Shown: positions 1 through 5,826, counted from the stretch's first letter. The stretch is DNA of 5,826 bases from Bacteroidales bacterium UBA6340 (GCA_002440265.1 DJSG01000079.1:1-5826); one strand, 5' to 3'. Notes: generated by a model not told the origin, from the sequence alone. A program made the numbers and translations.

Positions 1-1076
1 TAGGTAACGATTTCTGCTTGGACGACATTATGTTCCAGAACACCACCTATGTCTCTACAGAAGTGCTGCACCGCACCGTATTTATTGTCAGTCCGAAACC
101 ACAAGCCGAGTGTTGCCCGACCGTATTGAACGGCAATCCTGTAGATACTACCGTTTGCCTGCAAGACCTGCCTTATGTTTGGCAAAAGACCATCTATGGT
201 GAGACATTCCGTATCCGTATTGAAAATACCGATGCCACAGGCACTTGCAAAGTGGATACGATTGTCAAGTATAAAACTGCCCATATCGGTTGTGACAGTA
301 TCCGCTTTGCTTTCCGTGTCCACACGCAAGACTGCCATACCTGTCCGCCCGTGGTGGAAGCCGCACCTGTGGACACCATAGTCTGCTATGATACGCCATT
401 TCCTTTCCAATGGAGAGGATATTCTTTCAATAGTCCTGATGCTATGGGGATAAGCACAGTCAATTCTGTTATAAAGTCGCTATCCGACCCCGCTTGCGAC
501 AGTTTGAGTCTGACCTTCCGTATTCGGTGCACTGCGCAACCGGTAGAAGACAATACCGATGTGTCTCTCTGCGAAGACGAACTGCCCTACCAATGGATAT
601 GGCTGTCGCAGCCTATCCGCCAAGCGGGCGATTACCTATATACGGAAAAGACGGTACAAGGGTGCGATTCCATACGGCATACCCTGCATCTGTCCATTAT
701 ACCAAACATTATACAGTACAAGAAATGGGCTGACGTGGTCTTTATTCCGGATTCTGCCGGGCGATACACCTCCTATCAATGGTATCATAATGCACAACCG
801 ATTGCCAATGCCGTTGAGCAGTTTTATCACGCCCCTGAAGGATTAAGCGGGCTGTATCATTGTGTTATGCAAACAATAGACGGCACAACGGAACAGTCAT
901 GTCCTCAAGATTTTGATGCCATTGCCCGTTCCGCAGATGAGAATGCGGGAGCCGAACCGGTGCGCCGCATAGTGGCTCAGCGTACAATGTGGATAAGCCC
1001 TGTTTTCCGTGTAAAAATAACTACCTATTCCGATAATACTATTCAAGCCGAGAAACAATGCGTAATTCAGCACTGA
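1..1076 (+). CDS. 3' end of a large repeat-containing surface/secreted protein (5' end outside window)
   Basis: The reading frame is open from base 3 with no upstream stop, so the gene starts before the window; the TTG at 18 is not a convincing start. About 357 residues are visible. There are three diverged repeats (141-695), each beginning with a D-T-x-x-C or similar motif followed by an aromatic/proline stretch such as LPYVW, PFQW or LPYQW, and ending in C-D-S-[IL] plus a beta strand. An Ig-like segment follows (about 700-900) with the motif SYQWYHNAQPI and a later GLSGLYHC, the usual look of a Bacteroidota surface Ig-like fold. The last 55 codons are poorly conserved and end in a strand-like stretch (RVKITTYSDNTIQAEKQCVI) that faintly resembles the end of a type IX secretion C-terminal domain, but I cannot assign it. 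Many cysteines suggest disulphides outside the cytoplasm. Its last 19 bases overlap the next gene, implying co-transcription. Adhesin or structural surface role is inference; no enzyme domain is visible. Confidence 0.85.
   Translation, partial: GNDFCLDDIMFQNTTYVSTEVLHRTVFIVSPKPQAECCPTVLNGNPVDTTVCLQDLPYVWQKTIYGETFRIRIENTDATGTCKVDTIVKYKTAHIGCDSIRFAFRVHTQDCHTCPPVVEAAPVDTIVCYDTPFPFQWRGYSFNSPDAMGISTVNSVIKSLSDPACDSLSLTFRIRCTAQPVEDNTDVSLCEDELPYQWIWLSQPIRQAGDYLYTEKTVQGCDSIRHTLHLSIIPNIIQYKKWADVVFIPDSAGRYTSYQWYHNAQPIANAVEQFYHAPEGLSGLYHCVMQTIDGTTEQSCPQDFDAIARSADENAGAEPVRRIVAQRTMWISPVFRVKITTYSDNTIQAEKQCVIQH
141..695 (+). repeat. Three diverged protein-level repeats (C...C-D-S-[IL] type)
   Basis: Units begin at about 141 (VDTTVC), 369 (VDTIVC) and 558 (DVSLC), so they are spaced 76 and 63 codons apart. 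Each ends with CDSI, CDSL or CDSI, whose cysteine codons are at 291, 495 and 663. The distance between the first and last cysteine shrinks from 45 to 37 to 31 codons along the protein. The DNA of the units is not recognisably repeated, so this is an old duplication. Similar modules occur in tandem in large Bacteroidota surface proteins; their function is generally unknown. More copies probably lie upstream of the window. Confidence 0.7.
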
Positions 1077-2068
1077 CCCTAACTCTACGCTTTGGCATTT
1101 GTGTGCTTTGTTTGGCATATACAATACCCGTACAGGCACAACGCAACGGACTATACGGCACCTCCACCCGCTCCGGTCGTGAAGTGTCATTCGACGTGGC
1201 AATAGGAGCGGGCTATTCTCAATTGGGATACAACACAGCCCAAACCGATTTGAAGACCTCTACCATCGGCGATTACGGAATAAACGCACACCTCGGAATA
1301 AACTATTTCTTTACCACGTATTTCGGTATCGGTGTGGGAGCCGACTTTACACGGTATGGCCAGTCGGTTTCGTTAGATGACAACCGCCTTGTATGGAATG
1401 ACGTTACAGATACCGATGCAGACGATATGGTCGCTGGGGAACGGTATGACCATATATTGGCTATCTACAAGTGGCGCGAACGGCAGCAGCAACTCTATAT
1501 TGCTCCGCAACTGATGCTAATGTCGGTAGTACCTTTCTCACATCTCAGTCTGCAAATAGCAGCCGGCGCAGAATATGGATTTTGCGTACAATCTTCTTAT
1601 CGTGCATCCGGCGATATAGAGCATACCGGTTTCTATGACAAATGGGGACTGACGCTCTACGATGTACCGGCACACGGTTTCTACCGCACCACCGGTTTTG
1701 CTCCGGAAGGCAACCTGAAAGACCGGTTTGCCAACCGGCAACAATTATCCATAGTAGGCAGGATAGGTGTACTCATTCCGTTAACCCGTTCTTTGGATTT
1801 ATGCGCAGATGTACTGTGCAAGTATGCGGTCTATACATCGCCCGGCACAAGCAATACCGCCGGCGGGAATAGAGAGGTCGGTTTCCACGAAAACGCCACA
1901 GATAAAAACGTACGCGATCCGCACTATTTCATACCGGAATACAGCACACTTATCTCCACCCCTGTTGTATCAGGCAAATACTCGCCTTTTCTGACGGGTA
2001 TAGAAATAGGAATCCGCTATCGGCTCCCGCTGCATAAGTCATTCCCGTGCCGCTGCATTGCGGACTGA
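1058..2068 (+). CDS. Outer-membrane beta-barrel protein with signal peptide
   Basis: The 336-residue protein begins with a clear Sec signal peptide: MRNS, a hydrophobic core at about residues 6-22, and a likely signal peptidase I site after VQA at residue 27. There is no lipobox at the cleavage site. The rest alternates polar and hydrophobic residues in paired strands, for example about 44-58, 73-84, 87-102, 145-159, 163-180, 228-241, 245-261 and 310-323, with aromatic residues at strand ends and polar loops. This suggests a small barrel of about eight strands, of the general Bacteroidota outer-membrane beta-barrel type. No OmpA peptidoglycan-binding domain follows. The expected last strand (GIEIGIRYRLPL) is followed by an unusual tail of about 11 residues with two cysteines, instead of ending on an aromatic residue. 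The ATG lies inside the upstream gene, 19 bases before its end, which gives tight coupling; this is the first ATG and the signal peptide starts right there. It may anchor or help export the upstream surface protein, but it does not show PorP/SprF hallmarks. Confidence 0.85.
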   Translation: MRNSALTLTLRFGICVLCLAYTIPVQAQRNGLYGTSTRSGREVSFDVAIGAGYSQLGYNTAQTDLKTSTIGDYGINAHLGINYFFTTYFGIGVGADFTRYGQSVSLDDNRLVWNDVTDTDADDMVAGERYDHILAIYKWRERQQQLYIAPQLMLMSVVPFSHLSLQIAAGAEYGFCVQSSYRASGDIEHTGFYDKWGLTLYDVPAHGFYRTTGFAPEGNLKDRFANRQQLSIVGRIGVLIPLTRSLDLCADVLCKYAVYTSPGTSNTAGGNREVGFHENATDKNVRDPHYFIPEYSTLISTPVVSGKYSPFLTGIEIGIRYRLPLHKSFPCRCIAD

Positions 2069-2113
2069 CAAACTTCCGACAACACAAATACTTTCCATTG
2101 TTTCCGAGCATAC

Positions 2114-2150
2114 AAAAGAGGCTGTCAACCCTGTGTCAGACAGCCTTTTT
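2114..2150 (+). terminator. Rho-independent terminator after the surface-protein pair
   Basis: The 8-bp perfect arms AGGCTGTC (2119-2126) and GACAGCCT (2139-2146) enclose a 12-base loop and run directly into T's (2146-2150). A G-U pair and A-T pairs between the upstream AAAAG and the T-run lengthen the stem. It lies 45 bases after the barrel gene's stop. The A-run on the other side would also allow function in the reverse direction, but no minus-strand gene is present to need it. Confidence 0.88.
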
Positions 2151-2183
2151 ATGTTGCACCCTCAGCATATTGTATTATTAACA

Positions 2184-2223
2184 ACCCGATAATCACCCGA
2201 TAATCACCCGATAATCACCCGAT
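2184..2223. repeat. 11-bp perfect tandem repeat, about 3.6 copies
   Basis: The unit ACCCGATAATC occurs at 2184-2194, 2195-2205 and 2206-2216, followed by a partial unit ACCCGAT (2217-2223), all without a mismatch. The array lies between the terminator and the fumarase promoter, about 56 bases upstream of the -33 element. The 11-bp period is close to one turn of the DNA helix, so each copy presents the same face. It could be an array of binding sites or simply a slippage-prone minisatellite; the sequence alone does not decide. Confidence 0.9.
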
Positions 2224-2278
2224 GCCGTTATACGGAGTATATAGACTTCGATTAACTCTAACTATATTGGAAGGGGGC

Positions 2279-2309
2279 TTGTACATATCGAAAAAAAGCA
2301 GTAACTTTG
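2279..2309 (+). promoter_or_regulatory. Bacteroidota-type promoter for the fumarase operon
   Basis: TTG at 2279-2281 and TAACTTTG at 2302-2309 are separated by 20 bases. This fits the primary sigma factor pattern of Bacteroides, with -33 TTG/TTTG and -7 TAnnTTTG. The -7 box is a perfect match; only the TTG core of the -33 box is present. Transcription would start roughly at 2313-2317, giving a leader of about 50-55 bases. It is the only strong match in the gap and is well placed for the gene at 2369. Confidence 0.8.
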
Positions 2310-2310
2310 C

Positions 2311-2326
2311 ACGTCTTAAGAGACGT
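2311..2326. promoter_or_regulatory. Inverted repeat at the predicted transcription start (possible operator or 5' hairpin)
   Basis: ACGTCT (2311-2316) and AGACGT (2321-2326) are perfect 6-bp arms around TAAG. The site begins two bases after the -7 box and covers the predicted start point. A repressor bound here would block initiation. If transcription starts at or before 2311, the RNA could instead form a stabilising hairpin at its very 5' end. No T-run follows, so it is not a terminator. Role is inference. Confidence 0.5.
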
Positions 2327-2368
2327 TTGAAATAAACAAACAACGTATAAACGAACAAACCTAATAAT

Positions 2369-4009
2369 ATGGAATTCAAGTATGCACCGATGTTTCAACT
2401 CGGTAAAGACGAAACGGAGTACTATCTGCTGACCAAAGACTATGTGTCGGTTGGCGAGTTTGAGGGACACCCGATCTTGAAAGTGGAAGCCGAAGGTCTC
2501 ACCAAGATGGCGCAACAGGCTTTCCACGACGTGAGTTTTATGCTGCGCCGCAGCCATAACGAGCAGGTAGCCAAGATATTGCGCGACCCGGAAGCCAGTG
2601 CCAACGACAAGTATGTGGCTCTCACATTCCTGCGCAATGCCGAAGTGGCTTGCAAGGGGCAACTGCCGCTCTGCCAGGATACCGGAACGGCTATTGTACA
2701 TGGCGAGAAAGGGCAGCAGGTCTGGACGGGCTACTGCGACGAAGAGGCATTGAGCCACGGGGTATTCAATACCTATACTCAGGACAACCTGCGCTATTCG
2801 CAGAACGCACCGCTTACGATGTACGAGGAAGTGAACACAAAATGCAACCTGCCCGCCCAGATAGACATTGAGGCTACCGAGGGTATGGAATACCGCTTCC
2901 TGTGCGTAACCAAAGGCGGCGGTAGCGCGAACAAGACCTACCTCTACCAGGAGACCAAAGCGCGTATTCAGAACCCCGGCACACTGATTCCGTTCCTTGT
3001 GGAGAAAATAAAGAGTCTTGGTACAGCCGCCTGCCCGCCGTACCATATCGCTATTGTGATTGGCGGCACCAGTGCGGAGAAGAACCTGCTGACCGTCAAG
3101 TTGGCATCCACCCACTACTACGACAGTCTGCCTACCACGGGCGACGAGACAGGGCGTGCCTTCCGCGATACCGAGTTGGAGAGGACGCTGCTGCAAGAGG
3201 CATACAAGATAGGTCTCGGTGCGCAGTTCGGCGGCAAGTATATGGCGCACGACGTGCGTGTGGTACGCTTGCCGCGCCATGGTGCGAGTTGCCCGATAGG
3301 TTTGGGCGTCAGTTGCTCCGCCGACCGCAACATCAAGTGCAAAATCAACAAAGACGGTATCTGGCTGGAGCGTCTGGACAACAACCCGGGCAGCCTGATA
3401 CCCGAGGAGTTGCGCCATGCCGGCGAGGGCGATGCAGTGCGTATTGACCTCAACCAGCCGATGCGCGATGTATGCAATATACTGACAAAATACCCTATCG
3501 GCACCCGCCTCTCGCTCAACGGCACTATCATCGTGGGGCGCGACATCGCCCATGCAAAAATCAAAGCACGCCTTGATGCCGGTGAACCGATGCCCGAGTA
3601 TTTGAAAGACCACCCTATCTACTATGCAGGTCCTGCCAAGACGCCTAAGGGTATGGCTTGCGGTTCGATGGGACCGACCACGGCAGGGCGTATGGATCCG
3701 TATGTGGACGAGTTCCAAGACCACGGAGGCAGCCTGATTATGCTTGCCAAAGGCAACCGCTCGATGGATGTAACCAACGCCTGCAAGAAGCACGGCGGGT
3801 TCTATCTCGGTTCGATTGGCGGACCGGCTGCTATCCTGGCACAGGAGAACATCAAGTCCATCGAGTGCGTGGAGTATCCCGAGTTGGGTATGGAAGCCAT
3901 CTGGAAAATCGAGGTGGAGAACTTCCCCGCATTCATTCTCGTGGACGACAAGGGCAACGACTTCTTCAAGCAACTCAAGCCATGCACGGGGTGCACCATA
4001 CTCAATTAA
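2369..4009 (+). CDS. fum: Fumarate hydratase class I, iron-sulfur dependent (FumA/FumB type)
   Basis: Catalyses the reversible hydration of fumarate to (S)-malate in the cytoplasm, in the TCA cycle or, in anaerobic Bacteroidales, the malate-to-fumarate step leading to succinate. At 546 residues it has the full length of two-domain class I fumarases (E. coli FumA is 548). The N-terminal Fumerase domain is about 12-290 and the C-terminal domain about 335-540. The [4Fe-4S] ligands are C102 (LPLCQDTG), C222 (AACPPYH) and C316 (GVSCSADR). Other active-site residues known from Leishmania class I fumarase appear at a constant offset of 30: D104, H304 (PRHGAS), R391 (VGRD), T437 and R441 (GPTTAGRMD) and K461 (LAKGNRS), so the enzyme should be active. 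The cluster makes it oxygen-sensitive. The ATG at 2369 gives the expected N-terminus; there is no Shine-Dalgarno, only an A-rich leader, which is normal for the phylum. It heads the unit with the M23-like gene and dxr. Confidence 0.97.
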   Translation: MEFKYAPMFQLGKDETEYYLLTKDYVSVGEFEGHPILKVEAEGLTKMAQQAFHDVSFMLRRSHNEQVAKILRDPEASANDKYVALTFLRNAEVACKGQLPLCQDTGTAIVHGEKGQQVWTGYCDEEALSHGVFNTYTQDNLRYSQNAPLTMYEEVNTKCNLPAQIDIEATEGMEYRFLCVTKGGGSANKTYLYQETKARIQNPGTLIPFLVEKIKSLGTAACPPYHIAIVIGGTSAEKNLLTVKLASTHYYDSLPTTGDETGRAFRDTELERTLLQEAYKIGLGAQFGGKYMAHDVRVVRLPRHGASCPIGLGVSCSADRNIKCKINKDGIWLERLDNNPGSLIPEELRHAGEGDAVRIDLNQPMRDVCNILTKYPIGTRLSLNGTIIVGRDIAHAKIKARLDAGEPMPEYLKDHPIYYAGPAKTPKGMACGSMGPTTAGRMDPYVDEFQDHGGSLIMLAKGNRSMDVTNACKKHGGFYLGSIGGPAAILAQENIKSIECVEYPELGMEAIWKIEVENFPAFILVDDKGNDFFKQLKPCTGCTILN

Positions 4010-4023
4010 CAATTAATAATTAA
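4004..4023. repeat. AATTAA short tandem repeat at the fumarase stop
   Basis: AATTAA appears three times with a 7-base period (4004-4009, 4011-4016, 4018-4023; spacer bases C and T). The first copy contains the last sense codon and the TAA stop of the fumarase gene; the rest fills the gap before the next start. The array adds in-frame or near-frame stops and an unstructured AT-rich spacer just upstream of the next start. It is a small microsatellite with no proven role. Confidence 0.75.
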
Positions 4024-4026
4024 GAC

Positions 4027-4863
4027 TTGACAGAAAAGAAGAAAGACAGTTGGTGGCGGCGGTTGCGCGACAAGCACCGCATCAGTATCCTCGACGAAGA
4101 CACGTGGACGGAACAATGGTCCACCCACCTCAGCGGGTGGGGGGCTATTGTCCTGTTGGCGGCGATGTTCCTGCTCACGCTGGGGCTGTTTTCATTAGTG
4201 ATACTCTACACCCCCATACGCAACTACCTCCCCGGCTACTCGGAGAATATCCGCAAGCAGTTGGTCATCGAGTCGGCGCGTGTGGACTCCATACAGACGT
4301 CGCTCGACCTGCAGCGGCAGTACTTGGACGTCATCAAGCAGGTGGTGGCTGGTGAGGTGCAGTCCGACACCGTGCAGCGTCTCGACTCCATGCAACTCAT
4401 CATGCGCGAACAACTGCTTGAGGCAAAGAGCGAAGCCACGGCGGAGTTCATAGCCCAGTACGAAGCCAAGGAGAAGGACAACCTGCAACTGTTTGATGTG
4501 CAGAACACTACGCCGATACTCACCTTCTTCCGTCCCGCGCACGGCGTAGTGGTGGAGCATTTCTCGGCGGAGGAGCAACGCTACGGCGTGGCGGTGCAGA
4601 CGCCCAAGCACGAGAACATCACCTCGGTGCTGGCGGGCACGGTGGTCTTTGCCAACTACGAGATTGGCAACACCTACACCATCATGGTGCAGCACACCAC
4701 CTACCTCTCTGTCTATCGGCAGGTGGAGGAAGTGCTCAAACCCGTGGGCAGCAGCGTGCAGGCGGGCGAGAGCATAGCCATTGCAGCGGACGGACAACCG
4801 CTGTGGTTTGAACTCTGGCAGAACGGCAAAGCCGTCAACCCCGAAGAGGTAATAGCGTTTTGA
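4027..4863 (+). CDS. Membrane-anchored coiled-coil protein with a degenerate LytM/M23 domain
   Basis: 278 residues. A basic, cytoplasmic N-terminus (MTEKKK, WWRRLRDKHR) is followed by one transmembrane segment (about 39-61), a probable periplasmic coiled coil (about 78-150) and a LytM/M23-like beta domain (about 166-275). This is the architecture of a Bacteroidales M23-family protein usually found near dxr. The catalytic set is gone: the HxGxD motif reads RYGVA (R185, A189), the YxHL motif reads YRQV (Q232), and HLHFE reads PLWFE (P258, W260). All zinc ligands are therefore lost, while the fold signatures GTVV, GSSVQAGE and FELW..GKAVNPEEVI remain. By analogy with EnvC and NlpD it may regulate cell-wall amidases or act as a scaffold; this is inference. 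The start is TTG, 17 bases after the fumarase stop; the next in-frame ATG would cut into the membrane segment, so TTG is preferred. Its stop overlaps the dxr start (TGATG). Confidence 0.9.
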   Translation: MTEKKKDSWWRRLRDKHRISILDEDTWTEQWSTHLSGWGAIVLLAAMFLLTLGLFSLVILYTPIRNYLPGYSENIRKQLVIESARVDSIQTSLDLQRQYLDVIKQVVAGEVQSDTVQRLDSMQLIMREQLLEAKSEATAEFIAQYEAKEKDNLQLFDVQNTTPILTFFRPAHGVVVEHFSAEEQRYGVAVQTPKHENITSVLAGTVVFANYEIGNTYTIMVQHTTYLSVYRQVEEVLKPVGSSVQAGESIAIAADGQPLWFELWQNGKAVNPEEVIAF

Positions 4864-5826
4864 TGGATATACAAGGTACAGTGAAGAAACAAATTGCTAT
4901 ATTAGGCAGCACGGGCAGTATCGGCACGCAGACCCTTGATGTGGTGCGGGCGAACCCCGACCGCTTTGAGGTCTATGCCATCTCGGCAAACCATAGCATC
5001 GACCTGCTCATACGGCAGGCGCGTGAGTTCCACCCCGAAGTGGTGTGCATTGCCGACGAGAGTCTCTACCGGCCTCTGAAAGATGCCCTCGCTGACCTGC
5101 CTATCAAGGTATGGGCGGGTGCGGATGCCATAGCCGAAATGGTGACGATGCCGAGTATCGACATCGTAGTAGCGGCAATGGTGGGGTATGCCGGCTTGCG
5201 CCCGACGATGGAGGCTATACGGTCCGGCAAGACCATCGCCCTTGCCAACAAGGAGACACTCGTCGTGGCGGGGGACATCATCTGCCGTCTGGCACAGCAG
5301 TACCACGCCCCTATCCTGCCGGTGGACAGCGAGCACTCGGCTATCTTCCAGTCGCTTACGGGCGAACAGGACAACGAGATAGAGAAGATTCTCCTTACCG
5401 CCAGCGGCGGACCGTTCCGCACCTTCACCCGCGAGCAGATGGCGCACGTCACGGCTGCCGATGCCCTCAAGCACCCCAACTGGGACATGGGCGCGAAAAT
5501 CACCATCGACTCTGCCAGCATGATGAACAAGGGCTTCGAGGTCATCGAAGCCAAGTGGCTGTTCGGCGTAGAGGTGGACAGGATTGAGGTGCTGGTGCAC
5601 CCGCAGTCCATCGTGCATAGTGCGGTGCAGTTCCGCGACGGGGCGGTCAAAGCCCAACTCGGTGCCCCCGACATGCGCCTGCCTATCCAGTACGCACTCA
5701 CCTACCCGGAACGCATAGCCAGCGACTTCCCGCGTCTGGACTTGCTCCGGACGCACGACCTGACCTTCGAGCAACCCGACCCTGAGCGTTTCCCGAACCT
5801 CGCCTTGGCATACCAAGCCACCCGCC
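4863..5826 (+). CDS. dxr: 1-deoxy-D-xylulose 5-phosphate reductoisomerase (3' end outside window)
   Basis: Converts 1-deoxy-D-xylulose 5-phosphate to 2-C-methyl-D-erythritol 4-phosphate with NADPH and a divalent metal, the first committed step of the MEP isoprenoid pathway in the cytoplasm. The frame is open from the ATG at 4863 to the window edge: 321 codons, against about 380-400 in the family. Visible motifs are the NADPH Rossmann loop GSTGSIG (15-21), ALANKET (126-132), the metal site VDSEHSA with D155 and E157, TASGGPFR (179-186), HPNWDMG (204-210), and DSASMMNKGFE with N222, K223 and metal ligand E226. These match E. coli D150, E152, N227, K228 and E231. Then HPQSIVHS (247-253) follows. 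The missing part is the C-terminal alpha-helical domain. The ATG overlaps the upstream stop by one base, which favours translational coupling; a GTG at 4881 (then AAGAAACAAATT) would give the more usual short N-terminus MKKQIAI and is a real alternative. Confidence 0.97.
   Translation, partial: MDIQGTVKKQIAILGSTGSIGTQTLDVVRANPDRFEVYAISANHSIDLLIRQAREFHPEVVCIADESLYRPLKDALADLPIKVWAGADAIAEMVTMPSIDIVVAAMVGYAGLRPTMEAIRSGKTIALANKETLVVAGDIICRLAQQYHAPILPVDSEHSAIFQSLTGEQDNEIEKILLTASGGPFRTFTREQMAHVTAADALKHPNWDMGAKITIDSASMMNKGFEVIEAKWLFGVEVDRIEVLVHPQSIVHSAVQFRDGAVKAQLGAPDMRLPIQYALTYPERIASDFPRLDLLRTHDLTFEQPDPERFPNLALAYQATR

Noticed and set aside
1058..1076. Overlap of the first two genes read as a frameshift splitting one protein
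   Set aside because: The second frame begins with a clean signal peptide and encodes a separate outer-membrane barrel, so two proteins are expected.
2184..2223. Tandem repeat read as a CRISPR array
   Set aside because: The 11-bp units are directly adjacent with no spacers, and there are no cas genes.
2229..2241. TATAC-GGA-GTATA inverted repeat as an operator
   Set aside because: The 5-bp AT-rich arms are short enough to arise by chance in this AT-rich gap, and nothing else supports the site.
2261..2268. ACTATATTGG region (TATATTGG) as a second -7 promoter box
   Set aside because: It mismatches the TAnnTTTG pattern and has no TTG at the right distance upstream; the 2279-2309 promoter is much better.
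2269..2278. GGAAGGGGGC purine stretch as a Shine-Dalgarno site
   Set aside because: It lies about 90 bases before the fumarase start and upstream of the -33 element, so it is not in the message.
2258..4012. Very long minus-strand open frame (584 codons) opposite the fumarase gene
   Set aside because: It is the mirror of a strongly conserved, fully motif-complete fumarase. The antisense translation is rich in H, R, V and C, has no recognisable domain, and its frame is open only because of the codon bias of the real gene.
4195..4797. Minus-strand open frame of 200 codons opposite the M23-like gene
   Set aside because: Low-complexity H/L/V-rich shadow translation. The plus-strand protein has a membrane helix, a coiled coil and a LytM fold.
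4902..5816. Minus-strand open frame of 304 codons opposite dxr
   Set aside because: The plus strand encodes Dxr with all catalytic motifs in a continuous frame; the reverse translation shows no domain and is a shadow.

Overview
The window looks like a chromosomal segment of a member of the order Bacteroidales (Bacteroidota). Four things support this. The promoter in front of the fumarase gene matches the Bacteroides -33 TTG / -7 TAnnTTTG pattern. Start codons lack Shine-Dalgarno sequences. The first gene carries C...C-D-S-[IL] surface-protein repeats typical of the phylum. The class I fumarase, M23-like and dxr protein sequences read as Bacteroidales types. A genus cannot be named from this sequence. 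All genes read left to right.

Region 1 (1-2068) is a cell-surface pair. The 3' end of a large repeat-containing surface or secreted protein, whose start lies outside the window, overlaps by 19 bases a gene for an outer-membrane beta-barrel protein with a signal peptide. The two are probably co-transcribed. Neither has a function I can name. Sampled lines here are about 38-55% G+C, clearly lower than the right half.

Region 2 (2069-2368) is a 300-base gap. It holds a strong intrinsic terminator for the surface pair (2114-2150), a perfect 11-bp tandem repeat of about 3.6 copies (2184-2223), a Bacteroidota-type promoter (2279-2309), a 16-bp inverted repeat at the predicted transcription start (2311-2326), and an A-rich leader.

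Region 3 (2369-5826) looks like one transcription unit of core genes: class I [4Fe-4S] fumarase, a 17-base gap, a membrane-anchored LytM/M23-like protein that has lost every catalytic residue, then dxr, which overlaps it by one base (TGATG) and runs off the right edge. Sampled lines are about 50-57% G+C in the fumarase and 65-73% in the last two genes. Fumarase works in the TCA cycle or the succinate branch of anaerobic fumarate respiration. Dxr commits carbon to the MEP isoprenoid pathway, which supplies the undecaprenyl lipid carrier for cell-wall synthesis. The M23-like protein probably acts at the cell wall.

There is no mobile element, RNA gene or CRISPR array, and I see no convincing new multi-gene system. 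The items most worth a second look are the catalytically dead M23-like protein, the helically phased 11-bp repeat, and the inverted repeat at the fumarase promoter.
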